A stretch of 55,068 bases of DNA, from assembly GCA_013378375.1 (NCBI GenBank), contig JACAFT010000003.1, positions 1 to 55,068 on the forward strand, read 5' to 3'. Below are positions 27,453-36,659 of the stretch, in pieces (position 1 is the stretch's first letter; each line of letters starts with the position of its first letter). The notes under the pieces are model-generated. The model was not told the DNA's origin, did not search any database, and saw only the letters and a list, made by a program, of their open reading frames with translations. This DNA comes from UBA57 sp013378375 (GTDB lineage Archaea; Thermoproteota; Nitrososphaeria; Nitrososphaerales; UBA57). The position numbers were made by a program, and so were the translations under genes.

Positions 27453-28612
27453 TCTTTAATAAGACTCTCTGGTTCTTCCAAATATTTTCTGATAGAATTC
27501 AAAAATCGTGCTACATCTGCACCATCTAATACTCTATGATCAAATGATAATGACAAGTATACTCTATCTCTTACAACAATTTTATCTTCCCATGAAACTA
27601 CTTTTTTCATTATTTTATTTATTGCTAATATTGCTACTTCTGGATAGTTTACAATTGGAATAGAAGATATTCCTCCAATTGCACCGATATTTGTAATTGT
27701 AAATGTTCCGCCTTTTGTATCTTCTATTTCTAATTTTCCTGATTTTGCCTCCTTTGATAGTTTTTCTATTTCTTTAGCTATTTCTGAAATGCTTTTATTT
27801 TGAGCCTTTTTAATTACTGGTACTATTAGTCCTTGTTCTGTATCGGTCGCAATACCTATGTTATAATCTTTTTTTATTACAATGTCTTCTGTTTCTTCAT
27901 CTAATGAAGCGTTAATTCTTTTATTGGATTCTAATGATTTTATTACTGCTTTCACAAAGAATGGCATATATGTTAATTTAATATCATTTGAATTTGATTC
28001 TTTTAATTTATTCTTCAATTCTGTTACTTTTGTCATATCGATTTCTTCCATAATCCATGCTTGTACCACTCTATCAGAAGCTTTTGATAATCTTTCAGCT
28101 ATTGTTTTTCGTGTTCCTCTAAAAGCAATCCTTTCTTCATTGCTTTGTACGTTTAATTTAGAATGTAATTTTACATCTTTTTCTGTTATTCTTCCGTCTT
28201 CTTCTGTCCCTTTAACTTGATTAATATCTATTCCCATTTCCTTTGCTAATCTTTTCACAGCGGGAGTGGCGATAATTCTTCTAATTTGTTGTTTTTCTTT
28301 TAATTTAACTAACTTGTCTTTTTGCTTTTCTTCTGTTTGTTGTGTTTCTTCTATAATTTCATTATTTTCTTCTTTTCCGTCATCTATTATTACTACTGTT
28401 TCTCCTACTTTGACAATCATTCCCACATCAGGTCCAATTTTTGTTATTACTCCCTTTGCAGGTGATGGTAATTCTACAGTTACTTTTTCAGTTATAATCT
28501 CTACAAGTGGTTGATTTTCTTTTACTATATCTCCAACTTTTACATGCCATTTACTTACTTCTCCTTCAACTATTCCCTCGCCGATATCTGCAAGTTTAAA
28601 ATTGTATACCAT
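27449..28612 (-). CDS. Dihydrolipoamide acyltransferase (E2) of a 2-oxoacid dehydrogenase complex
   Basis: 387 aa with the complete E2 layout. A single lipoyl domain (residues 1-76; the lipoylated Lys is in EIITEKVTVELP at about 43) is followed by a charged flexible linker rich in Glu/Lys (about 80-115), a peripheral-subunit-binding domain (ATPAVKRLAKEMGIDINQV, EDGRITEKDV), and a catalytic acyltransferase domain ending with SLSFDHRVLDGADVARFL (the His and Asp of DHRxxDG). Substrate (pyruvate, branched-chain or acetoin type) is not decidable from this. It lies 8 bp downstream of E1beta and overlaps lipB. Confidence 0.94.
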   Translation of the reverse strand: MVYNFKLADIGEGIVEGEVSKWHVKVGDIVKENQPLVEIITEKVTVELPSPAKGVITKIGPDVGMIVKVGETVVIIDDGKEENNEIIEETQQTEEKQKDKLVKLKEKQQIRRIIATPAVKRLAKEMGIDINQVKGTEEDGRITEKDVKLHSKLNVQSNEERIAFRGTRKTIAERLSKASDRVVQAWIMEEIDMTKVTELKNKLKESNSNDIKLTYMPFFVKAVIKSLESNKRINASLDEETEDIVIKKDYNIGIATDTEQGLIVPVIKKAQNKSISEIAKEIEKLSKEAKSGKLEIEDTKGGTFTITNIGAIGGISSIPIVNYPEVAILAINKIMKKVVSWEDKIVVRDRVYLSLSFDHRVLDGADVARFLNSIRKYLEEPESLIKE

Positions 28613-28620
28613 TCAGATCA

Positions 28621-29595
28621 CTATGAATATTCTACTGTGCGTTTTATCTTATTATAGATAACTTTCGCATCAGGTAGGTACTCTTTTTCCAATGAATATG
28701 GAAATGGAGTGTCTAAACCTGCTACTCTTTGTACTGGTGCTTCTAAATACTCTAAACAATTCTCTGCAATTAGTGCGGATATTTCTGCACTCATTCCTAA
28801 AGTTTTTGGTGCTTCATGTACAATAACTAAACGTCCAGTTTTCTTTACTGATTTAATTATTGTTTCTGAATCAAGTGGAGAAAGTGTTCTTAAATCTATA
28901 AATTCTGCAGTAATTCCGTCTTTCTTTATCATCTCTAATGACTCATTTACTGTTTGTATCATGGCGCCATAACTGATTATAGTCACATCATTTCCTTCTT
29001 CTAATATATTTGCTTCACCAATAGGAATTGTATAAGCTTCTTCTGGGACTTCTTCTTTTAATGCTCTGTAGAATCTTTTTGGCTCAAAGAATATTACTGG
29101 ATCTTCGTCTCTAATCGCTGAAATTAATAATCCTTTTGTTTCGTACGGTGTTGATGGTACAATAACTTTTAATCCTGCTGTGTGGACAAAATATGTTTCT
29201 CCACTCTGTGAATGATAAGAAGCACCTTTTATACCTCCTCCATATGGCGCTCTTATTACCATTGGACATGCATAAGCACCTCCTGTTCTATATCTAAATT
29301 TAGCAAGATCAGAAACAATTTGATCAAATGCTGGAAATATAAAATCCATGAATTGTATTTCTACAATCGGTTTTAAACCATATAGTGACATGCCTATTGC
29401 AGTTCCTATAATTCCTGATTCATTCAGAGGCGTATCAATTACTCGTTTTGGACCAAATTTATCATAAAGTCCTTCGGTAGTTCTGAAAACACCGCCATTT
29501 TTTCCAATATCTTCTCCCAAAAGTACTATTTTGTCATTTTTTTCCATTTCATTGTCTAATGCACTTTTAACCGCTTGATTTAATGTCATTAACAT
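28621..29595 (-). CDS. 2-oxoacid dehydrogenase E1 component, beta subunit
   Basis: 324 aa, the transketolase-like beta subunit of an alpha2beta2 E1 (PDH or BCKDH type). Visible are LLGEDIGKNGGVFRTTEGL near the start, IDTPLNESGIIGTAIGMSLYG, EIQFMDFIFPAFDQIVSDLAK, and FEPKRFYR. The C-terminal transketolase domain has SYGAMIQTV and FIDLRTLSPLD. The alpha subunit that carries the TPP-binding GDG motif is not next to it. The gene lies between lipA (4 bp) and E2 (8 bp). Confidence 0.93.
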   Translation of the reverse strand: MLMTLNQAVKSALDNEMEKNDKIVLLGEDIGKNGGVFRTTEGLYDKFGPKRVIDTPLNESGIIGTAIGMSLYGLKPIVEIQFMDFIFPAFDQIVSDLAKFRYRTGGAYACPMVIRAPYGGGIKGASYHSQSGETYFVHTAGLKVIVPSTPYETKGLLISAIRDEDPVIFFEPKRFYRALKEEVPEEAYTIPIGEANILEEGNDVTIISYGAMIQTVNESLEMIKKDGITAEFIDLRTLSPLDSETIIKSVKKTGRLVIVHEAPKTLGMSAEISALIAENCLEYLEAPVQRVAGLDTPFPYSLEKEYLPDAKVIYNKIKRTVEYS

Positions 29596-29599
29596 TGTT

Positions 29600-30505
29600 T
29601 TATTTCACCATGTTTTTTACGAAATATTCTCCTGCTTTGTATGAACTTCTTACTAGAGGACCTGATACAACATATTTAAAACCCATATCTTCAGCTACCT
29701 GTTTTAGTTTAAGAAATTTTTCTGGTCGAACAAATTGTTTAACACTAATATGAAAGTCTGATGGTTGCAGGTATTGTCCAATTGTTAAAATATCTACATT
29801 TGCATTTCTTAAATCTTTTATAGTATTTATTACCTCTGAATCTTTTTCCCCAAATCCCAACATTATTGATGATTTTGTAAAAATTGTTGGCTCTAATTTC
29901 TTTATATTCATTAATACATTCAATGATCTTTGGTATGAAGCTCTCCTATCTCTTACAAAGTGTGTTAAATTTTTTGTTGTTTCAATGTTATGTGCAATAA
30001 CTGTTGGTTTAGCTTTAATTACAATTGATAATGCATCTAAGCTTTCAGAGAAATCAGGTATTAAAACCTCAATTAATGTATTGTTGTTAATTTTGTGTAT
30101 ATATTTAATTGTATCTGCAAAATGAGATGCACCTCCATCGTTCAAGTCATCACGATCAACTGAAGTTAAAACGACATACTCTAACTGTAATTCTTTTACT
30201 GCATTTGCTATATTTTCTGGTTCAAATATATCAATCATGCCTTTTGGATTTCCCGATTTCACATGACAAAATTTACATCCTCTTGTACAAATATCTCCTA
30301 ATAACATAAACGTTGCAGTTCCTCCATTCCAACATTCGTATATATTTGGACAATTTGCTTCTTGACAAACAGTATTAAGATTCAAGGTTTTTGCTGATTT
30401 TTTGACCTTTTCATAATTGCTTCCTTGTGTGAGATTAACTTTAAGCCAATCCGGTTTCTGCAATTTTTGTCCTATCTGTTTGTTATTTATTGTTCTTCTG
30501 GGCAA
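29600..30505 (-). CDS. lipA: Lipoyl synthase (radical SAM)
   Basis: Inserts two sulfurs into protein-bound octanoyl to make lipoate. 301 aa with both Fe-S sites: the auxiliary cluster CQEANCPNIYECW (about residues 46-58) and the radical SAM motif CTRGCKFCHV (about 72-81), then VVLTSVDRDDLNDGGASHF and a C-terminal GPLVRSSYKAGE (the RSSY cap typical of LipA). The start is TTG 30505. It is the first gene of the lipoate/2-oxoacid dehydrogenase operon, and its promoter region holds a perfect inverted repeat at 30517-30536. Confidence 0.95.
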   Translation of the reverse strand: MPRRTINNKQIGQKLQKPDWLKVNLTQGSNYEKVKKSAKTLNLNTVCQEANCPNIYECWNGGTATFMLLGDICTRGCKFCHVKSGNPKGMIDIFEPENIANAVKELQLEYVVLTSVDRDDLNDGGASHFADTIKYIHKINNNTLIEVLIPDFSESLDALSIVIKAKPTVIAHNIETTKNLTHFVRDRRASYQRSLNVLMNIKKLEPTIFTKSSIMLGFGEKDSEVINTIKDLRNANVDILTIGQYLQPSDFHISVKQFVRPEKFLKLKQVAEDMGFKYVVSGPLVRSSYKAGEYFVKNMVK

Positions 30506-30516
30506 TCTTAAAATTT

Positions 30517-30536
30517 TTTATTCGCATTCGAATAAA
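30517..30536. promoter_or_regulatory. Perfect inverted repeat upstream of lipA (putative operator)
   Basis: TTTATTCG-CATT-CGAATAAA has two exactly complementary 8-bp arms around a 4-bp centre. It ends 12 bp before the TTG start of lipA and lies where the BRE/TATA region of that promoter is expected, so a bound regulator would block initiation. A transcription terminator for the upstream ilvB gene is the alternative. The stem is AT-rich and weak, which argues somewhat for an operator. Confidence 0.45.
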
Positions 30537-30589
30537 TCATTTACGTTTTTTCCATAAAACTTAGGCATTTTGCTAATTTATTTTACTTA

Positions 30590-32287
30590 TTAGGCAATTA
30601 CCATGTCTTTTAGTGCTGTATTTGGCACTACAAATGGAAATACATCTTCATCAGGATTAATTGGCACATCTATTATGGTTGTCACGTCGCTGCTTAATGC
30701 ATTTTTTAAGGCTTTATCAAATTCATTCATTGATTGGGCCCTTATTCCTTGAGCTCCATACGCTTCGGCTATTTTAACATAATCTGGAATTCCTTTGAGT
30801 TCTACTCCGATGTATTTTCTATCATAAAATAATCTTTGCCATTGTGCTACCATTCCTAACATACCATTGTTGAAGATAATTGTTATAACCGGTAAATCTT
30901 CTGTTACTGCAGTTGCAAGTGCTGATTCAGTCATTTGTACGCTTCCATCTCCTGCTATATCTATAACTGGTAGGTCTGGTCTTGCAAATTTTGCTCCAAC
31001 TGCTGCAGGTAATCCCCATCCCATTGTTCCTAATCCTGTTGAAGTATAAAACGTTCCAGGTTCTGCAACATCGAAGTGTAATGAAGCCCACATTTGATGT
31101 TGTCCGACTTCTGTTGTTACCAAACATTTATTCGGTAATATTTCTCTCATCTTCTTCATTAATCTTGGACCTGTTATTTCTCTAGGTGCTGGGAGAGGTT
31201 TGCTTCTCCAAATATCTTTAATTTCGTCGACTCTTTTTATCCATGCATATTCTGAACTTCTTTTTTTTGCTTTGTTTTCCATTGCAGATAAAAGTAGAGC
31301 TAATGTATTTTTTATATCTCCAATTAATCCAATGTCTGCTTTTTTGTTCTTTCCAATTTCTGATGGATCTATATCTGCATGAATTATTTTCATTTCATTA
31401 CCAAATTCATCCCATTTACCTACTGATCTATCTGAAAATCTTGCTCCTGTTGCAAGTAAAACATCTGCTTCAATTACTAATTTATTTGCCTCAATATGTC
31501 CATGCATTCCGATTGGACCTAAGGATAGATAATGTGTTTCTGAAAAACCTCCTTTTCCTTTAAAAGTTGAAACTACTGGAGATACTAAAAATTCTGCCAC
31601 GGCCTGAAGTTCTTTAAATGCTCCAGATATTATTACTCCACCGCCTGTCATTATCATTGGTCTTTCTGCTTTTAATAGAAGATCTGCCGCTCTATTAATT
31701 AATTCAAGATCTGCAGTTGGTACTTGATTTAACTTTCGAATATTTGGTTTTGTAGGAAAATTTACTTCCATTTTTTCTACTTGTGCATTTTTTGGTATAT
31801 CAATAAGAACTGGTCCTGGTCTTCCTGAAGTTGCAATATAAAAAGAATTTTTTACTGCTTGTGGTACTTCTGCAGATGTAAGTGGCTGATAAGTATATTT
31901 AGTAACTGGTGTTGCAATGCCTATTGTATCACATTCTTGAAACGCATCCTTTCCTATCATATCTGAAGCAACTTGTCCGGTAATTGCAATTATCGGTGAT
32001 GAATCTGCAAAAGCAGTTGCAATACCTGTGATTAGATTTGTTGCACCTGGTCCTGAAGTTGCAAAACAAACTCCTGGTTTTCTTGACGCACGTGCGTAAC
32101 CGTCTGCCATATGCGCTGCATTTTGTTCATGTCTTGCTAAAATATGACGAATATCGCTGTCATATAACGAATCATAAATTGGTAAATTTGCTCCACCTGG
32201 AAGTCCAAATATTCCCTTAACTCCTTCATTGTCTAATGCTTTAATTAATGCATCTGCACCTGTTGTTTCTATTAAATTTTTTAACAT
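30590..32287 (-). CDS. ilvB: Acetolactate synthase large subunit
   Basis: Thiamine-dependent first enzyme of branched-chain amino acid synthesis (pyruvate to acetolactate). 565 aa with GIFGLPGGANLPIYD, the TPP-activating Glu in HILARHEQNAAHMADGYA, ATSGPGATNLITGIATA, ITGQVASDMIGKDAFQE, and IDIAGDGSVQMTESAL with IIFNNGMLGMVAQWQ (the GDG...N TPP-Mg motif). The residues around the FAD site look normal. I chose ATG 32287, although a GTG three codons upstream is possible. No small regulatory subunit (ilvN) or ilvC is adjacent. It is followed by lipA after 84 bp. Confidence 0.93.
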   Translation of the reverse strand: MLKNLIETTGADALIKALDNEGVKGIFGLPGGANLPIYDSLYDSDIRHILARHEQNAAHMADGYARASRKPGVCFATSGPGATNLITGIATAFADSSPIIAITGQVASDMIGKDAFQECDTIGIATPVTKYTYQPLTSAEVPQAVKNSFYIATSGRPGPVLIDIPKNAQVEKMEVNFPTKPNIRKLNQVPTADLELINRAADLLLKAERPMIMTGGGVIISGAFKELQAVAEFLVSPVVSTFKGKGGFSETHYLSLGPIGMHGHIEANKLVIEADVLLATGARFSDRSVGKWDEFGNEMKIIHADIDPSEIGKNKKADIGLIGDIKNTLALLLSAMENKAKKRSSEYAWIKRVDEIKDIWRSKPLPAPREITGPRLMKKMREILPNKCLVTTEVGQHQMWASLHFDVAEPGTFYTSTGLGTMGWGLPAAVGAKFARPDLPVIDIAGDGSVQMTESALATAVTEDLPVITIIFNNGMLGMVAQWQRLFYDRKYIGVELKGIPDYVKIAEAYGAQGIRAQSMNEFDKALKNALSSDVTTIIDVPINPDEDVFPFVVPNTALKDMVIA

Positions 32288-32460
32288 AAAATTCACTTTT
32301 AGATAGTAATAACTACTTATACTACGACTGAGATAGCAATAATCTGGTAATGTATTTTCATATTTTTATCCCTTCACTTATTGTACACGACAAATATTAT
32401 GATATAAATATATCGGGAAATACATTATACTTTGAGAAAATTTCTATTTTGTGAATTAGT

Positions 32461-32877
32461 ATGGTAAATTGTATCTTCTGTGAAATCATTCAGGGCGAAA
32501 GAACTTCAGTTAATGTATTTGAAACTAAGAACATTTTATCCTTCATGGATAAATATCCAATTAATCGTGGGCATCTTTTAGTAATTCCAAAGCAACATTA
32601 TGATTTCTTAACAGATATGTCCGATGACGAAGTATCAGAATTATTTAAGATTGTTAATTTACTTTCCAAATCTCTCTGGAAATCAGTTGCTGCTGATGGA
32701 ATAAGTATTGGACAATCAAATGGAAAAGCTGCCAGTCAAGATATATTTCACGTACATGTACATATTATTCCTCGTTTTGTTAATGATAGTGTTGACGGTT
32801 CTTGGCCAACACGAAAAATATTTACTGAAAAAGAACTTCAAGATACTGCTACTCTTATAAAAACACATCTTCCTTGA
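32461..32877 (+). CDS. HIT-family nucleotide hydrolase/transferase
   Basis: 138 aa of the histidine triad superfamily, HINT-like. It begins CIFCEIIQGERTSVNVFE, with CxxC as in many zinc-binding HIT proteins, continues RGHLLVIPKQHYDF and carries the triad HVHVHIIPR at about residues 97-105 that cleaves nucleoside phosphoramidates or AMP conjugates. A GATATAAATATATC palindromic TATA region lies about 60 bp upstream, and the true core promoter may be the later TTATACTTTG. It is a single gene followed by tRNA-Ala. Confidence 0.92.
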   Translation: MVNCIFCEIIQGERTSVNVFETKNILSFMDKYPINRGHLLVIPKQHYDFLTDMSDDEVSELFKIVNLLSKSLWKSVAADGISIGQSNGKAASQDIFHVHVHIIPRFVNDSVDGSWPTRKIFTEKELQDTATLIKTHLP

Positions 32878-32958
32878 CTAGCAATTTGCAAATATCCCAA
32901 AACTCTTAAGCATCTTTTTTTTTATTATAGTTGGACAGGTTGTTCTATTCTTTACGAC

Positions 32959-33049
32959 GGGCTGGTATGTAATAATTGCTAATCGTCTAGTTTGGTAGGA
33001 TACCCCCTTGGCATGGGGGAGGTCGAGGGTTCAAATCCCTCCCAGTCCA
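32959..33049 (+). tRNA. tRNA-Ala (anticodon GGC) with 17-nt intron between acceptor stem and D arm
   Basis: The acceptor GGGCTGG pairs with CCAGTCC and includes the G3-U70 pair that specifies alanine. The anticodon stem CCCCC/GGGGG encloses TTGGCAT (anticodon GGC), and the T arm is GAGGG-TTCAAAT-CCCTC. Between the acceptor and the D stem (GTCT/GGAT) are 19 nt instead of 2. Removing 32966-32982 (17 nt) restores U8-C9. A relaxed bulge-helix-bulge can form: the leader-derived GACG pairs with CGTC in the D stem, bulges GG|T and AA|T flank a GGCT/TGCT helix with one mismatch. CCA is not encoded. The tRNA identity is firm; the exact splice sites are inference. Confidence 0.88.
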
Positions 33050-33131
33050 TTTATCTTTCTAATGCCTAACTAATTTAATATATTGAAAATCATATATTGA
33101 ACTTATTAAGAATTGACAACGTGGTATAATT

Positions 33132-35879
33132 ATGCAAAATATTGAAAGACTGAAAATATTGTTTGTACTAGTTGTTTTAGTTTCTAGTTCCTTGTTAATT
33201 TTATCTCCTGCCGCACATGGTCAAGGCAGCTCTTCGTTAGCTTCATCCGTTGAATTAAAATCTGGAAAATTAAGTGGTGTCTGGACCAGTGGTTCTGAAT
33301 ATTATAAAATTAATATATTGTCAGGACAAACTGTATCAATTAATTTAGATTTAATTTTTGGAACTGATGTTGATATCTATCTCTATGATCCTGATAGTAC
33401 AGACGATGAAAAATTTGAAGTCGCTTCTTCAACGATAATTGGTAACGGAGACGACGAAAATATTAAATTTACAGCTTCAAAATCTGGTTTTCACTATCTT
33501 AAACTCACTGGTCAAAAATATTCAGGTTCTGGAGCATATGACTTGACAGTTTTTGTTACTCAATTTGATGTATTATTCTCAGATTGGGGTACTCAGATTA
33601 ATCCTTTGGAAGTTGCTCCTGGAGATTTGGGTACAAATCTACAAATTGTCTTGCGAAATAGCGGTCCCTTTGATATCAGCGATTTATCTATTGACTTGTC
33701 ATTACCTGATACCTTAAGTAATCGTACCGGAGGAAATTCATTATATGCTATTTCTACTACCAATCTAATTTCGGGTTCCACTAATACATTTAATTTTCTA
33801 GTTAATGTTAATGAACAGACAGATATTGAAACAATTTACTTACCTATGATTATAAATTATCAAGCTCCTGATAATATCAAAGGAATTGAAATTGAATCAA
33901 CCATTTCAGTTCATATAACTGGAAGAAGTTTCATTAACTTTGAATCAAGTATTCAAGTTCTTTCACCAAAAGTTTCCAATGATGTTGACTTGACAATAAA
34001 AAATGAAGGAACTGCTAGTACTGGTTCGATAGATCTATCTTTGACCATTCCTTCTCCACTCAATCTCTTGGGTTCAGATAATAAATGGAAATTAACATCT
34101 TTACAACCTGGTGAGGAGATATCTATTACAACTTCTATTTTTGCGCCAAAAAGTTCTGCAGGCCAGTATTATCAAATTATTGGAAACTTTGTCTATGATA
34201 ATACGTTTGGCCAAACTATTTCCGAAACTCGTACCATTTCTCTTCGTGTTGATGATGAGCCAGCTCAACAATGTGATATAGAAGCGAATGAAATTTGGAA
34301 TTCTGAAAAACAACAATGTGAGACAGTAAGTAGTGGAATAATTGTAGTAGAGACTTTCTGGGGTAGTCCGACAGAAAAAATTTCCGTCGAACCTGGAGAT
34401 AATAGAGTAAAACTTAACGTTGTTATACAAAATCGAGATGATGGTGCTATTAGTGGAATTCAAGGAAATCTTATTCTTCGCGATCCCTTTGCTTCTTCTA
34501 ATGGAGATGACTCTCTCTCAAGTTTCTTCGGTTCAACTGTATCTAGTGGAAGTACTTCTTCAGCAGATTTCCTTCTCAATATAGATAAAACTACTCATGT
34601 GGGAACATATGATCTAACTATTGAATTTTCTTATCTCGACAAGGATTCAATATTGAGATTTGAGACATTATTGTTTTCTGTTGACATCGATGGAAAAAGT
34701 AATCTAGAAACAACTATTTCTAACAATATTTTTACTAGTGGTACAAAAAATGAATTATCTTTTGCAATTGAAAATCTAGGAACTGCTCCTGTTTATTCTG
34801 TTACTGTTTCTATTTCTTATGGTTCATCTTCTGGAATATTTTCTACATCTAACCAAGACAATAGTCGAAAAATATCTCAGTTATTACCTAATGATCGAAT
34901 GTTGTTATCTTTTCCTACATATGTTTCACCAACTGCTTCACAAGGATTATATCCAATTTCTTTCATTGTAGAATATCGTGATATTAATGGAATACAGAAA
35001 ACTGAATCACAAGAATTCGGTATCCTTGTTAAAGATTGGTTATCACCCTTTTCTATAACTGTCCCTGATAACATTCTTTTAGCTGGTCGTGTTACTTCTC
35101 CTTCTATTGATATTAAAAATACTGGAGATAATTCTATTCATGATATGAAAATAGAACTTCAATTCCCTACACTTCAATCTGCTTTTCCTATATTTCTAAA
35201 TTCTGGTAATGCTATATGGGAATATTCAAGGTTGAATTCTGGAGAATCACTTCTTCTTGATCCAGAAATTTTTTCCGCATTAAGTTCATCAGATACATCA
35301 TTTGTTGTACAAATCCAAATATCGTATCTTGACGAACATGGATTCCCTCATACAGAAGTTAGATCTGTCGGTTTTACCGTTCGTGGAATGATTGACTTGA
35401 CATATAATTCTATAGAATTCAGTTTACCGGTTATTCCAGCAGGAGCAAATGCAACTATAGTTGGTAATTTGTTAAATCAAGGAAATGACGATGCTAAGTT
35501 TCTTACTATCTCTATAATGAACAGTGATGATGTAATTGTAAATTCAGAAAGCTCGCAATATATTGCTGAAATCGATGAAGATGGGTTGATACCTTTTAGT
35601 TTAAAATTTGCAGTTGACGATTCATCGAACGACGGATTTACATCTATTACTCTTGTTATTAATTATGAAGATACTTATGGTAACAAATATTCTACACTTC
35701 AAACTTTTACTTTTGAAATTGGCGGAAATCTTGATGATTTACAACCAATTATTCTTGAAGAACCTTCAGGACCTGCTGATCTCTTAACTTCTCCCTATGC
35801 AATAGTTGGTGTTGGAACGTTTGTTATATTGTTAACAATTATTTTCCTCCGACGTCGTGGAAATGACAAACCATTTTAG
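33132..35879 (+). CDS. Secreted, membrane-anchored protein with PPC and repeated CARDB/NEW3-like domains
   Basis: 915 aa. A signal peptide (about 1-33, hydrophobic core LFVLVVLVSSSLLILSPA) is followed by a pre-peptidase C-terminal-type domain at about 35-140 (GTDVDIYLYDPDS, GFHYLKLTG). Several beta-sandwich modules of about 120 residues follow, with recurring phrases such as NDVDLTIKNEG, GTKNELSFAIENLG and ITVPDNILLAGR, like CARDB/NEW3 or archaeal COG1361 S-layer-associated proteins. A C-terminal membrane helix (YAIVGVGTFVILLTIIFL) precedes RRRGNDKPF inside. Two cysteines lie in a loop at about 378-396. It ends 9 bp before an ABC ATPase, and such pairs occur with MacB/LolD-like transporters, but no permease is present here. 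Confidence 0.82.
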   Translation: MQNIERLKILFVLVVLVSSSLLILSPAAHGQGSSSLASSVELKSGKLSGVWTSGSEYYKINILSGQTVSINLDLIFGTDVDIYLYDPDSTDDEKFEVASSTIIGNGDDENIKFTASKSGFHYLKLTGQKYSGSGAYDLTVFVTQFDVLFSDWGTQINPLEVAPGDLGTNLQIVLRNSGPFDISDLSIDLSLPDTLSNRTGGNSLYAISTTNLISGSTNTFNFLVNVNEQTDIETIYLPMIINYQAPDNIKGIEIESTISVHITGRSFINFESSIQVLSPKVSNDVDLTIKNEGTASTGSIDLSLTIPSPLNLLGSDNKWKLTSLQPGEEISITTSIFAPKSSAGQYYQIIGNFVYDNTFGQTISETRTISLRVDDEPAQQCDIEANEIWNSEKQQCETVSSGIIVVETFWGSPTEKISVEPGDNRVKLNVVIQNRDDGAISGIQGNLILRDPFASSNGDDSLSSFFGSTVSSGSTSSADFLLNIDKTTHVGTYDLTIEFSYLDKDSILRFETLLFSVDIDGKSNLETTISNNIFTSGTKNELSFAIENLGTAPVYSVTVSISYGSSSGIFSTSNQDNSRKISQLLPNDRMLLSFPTYVSPTASQGLYPISFIVEYRDINGIQKTESQEFGILVKDWLSPFSITVPDNILLAGRVTSPSIDIKNTGDNSIHDMKIELQFPTLQSAFPIFLNSGNAIWEYSRLNSGESLLLDPEIFSALSSSDTSFVVQIQISYLDEHGFPHTEVRSVGFTVRGMIDLTYNSIEFSLPVIPAGANATIVGNLLNQGNDDAKFLTISIMNSDDVIVNSESSQYIAEIDEDGLIPFSLKFAVDDSSNDGFTSITLVINYEDTYGNKYSTLQTFTFEIGGNLDDLQPIILEEPSGPADLLTSPYAIVGVGTFVILLTIIFLRRRGNDKPF

Positions 35880-35888
35880 GTAGATATC

Positions 35889-36599
35889 TTGACTTCGCAT
35901 ATATTATACACTGAATTACTTAGCAAAATCTATCGCGGTGATGGTCTTGATACTATTGCACTGGACGCAGTTGACATTAAAATTGATAAAGGAGAATTTA
36001 TTGCAATTATGGGGCCTTCTGGAAGTGGGAAATCCACTCTGCTAAATTTAATTGGCGCATTAGATTCACCTACTTCGGGTAAAATTTTTCTTGATGGAAT
36101 AGAAACTACTGCTCTTAATTCTGCAGGTCTTGCTTTATTACGCAATAAAAAAATTGGGTTTATTTTTCAATCATTTAATTTAATTTCACGTTTTACTGCA
36201 CTCGTTAATGTTGAATTACCTTTATCTATTCTTGGAATCTCGGCTAAGGCAAGAAAAAAACGCGCATATGAAATGCTTAAGCTTGTTGGTTTAGACGATC
36301 GATGGAACCATACTCCAAATCAACTTAGTGGTGGTCAGCAACAACGTGTGGCCATTGCTCGTGCATTATCTGTTGATCCACCTATTATCCTTGGAGATGA
36401 ACCTACAGGTAATCTTGATTCTACAACTTCTGGTATTATTATTAACTTATTATCAGAGTTGAACCAAAAAACTGGGAAGACTATAATATTGATTACTCAT
36501 GATCCTGACGTTGCTATGAAGGCATCGAGAGTTATTACAGTAAAAGATGGTAAAATAGAAGACGATAATTACGATATAAAAACGAAAAAAACTATATAA
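35889..36599 (+). CDS. ABC transporter ATPase, LolD/MacB-type
   Basis: 236 aa with every ABC ATPase element: Walker A GPSGSGKSTL at about 41-50, Q-loop FIFQSFNL, signature LSGGQQQRVAIARAL, Walker B PIILGDEPTGNLDS and the switch His in LITHD. GALDSPTSGKIFLDG between Walker A and Q-loop is typical of the MacB/LolD/FtsE branch, which energises lipoprotein release or mechanotransmission rather than bulk transport. The TTG start lies 9 bp after the secreted surface protein. The expected FtsX/MacB-like permease is missing from the cluster, since the next gene is a cation antiporter. Confidence 0.93.
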   Translation: MTSHILYTELLSKIYRGDGLDTIALDAVDIKIDKGEFIAIMGPSGSGKSTLLNLIGALDSPTSGKIFLDGIETTALNSAGLALLRNKKIGFIFQSFNLISRFTALVNVELPLSILGISAKARKKRAYEMLKLVGLDDRWNHTPNQLSGGQQQRVAIARALSVDPPIILGDEPTGNLDSTTSGIIINLLSELNQKTGKTIILITHDPDVAMKASRVITVKDGKIEDDNYDIKTKKTI

Positions 36600-36659
36600 T
36601 TACTTTAAATAATAAATAATTAAATATTCATATAGGTTTTCTTATTTAGATAGCATAAT

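Noticed and set aside
32959..33049. tRNA-Ala as a pseudogene because of the insertion after the acceptor stem
   Set aside because: Acceptor, D, anticodon and T stems are all intact, including G3-U70, and the other three tRNAs in the window also carry short introns.
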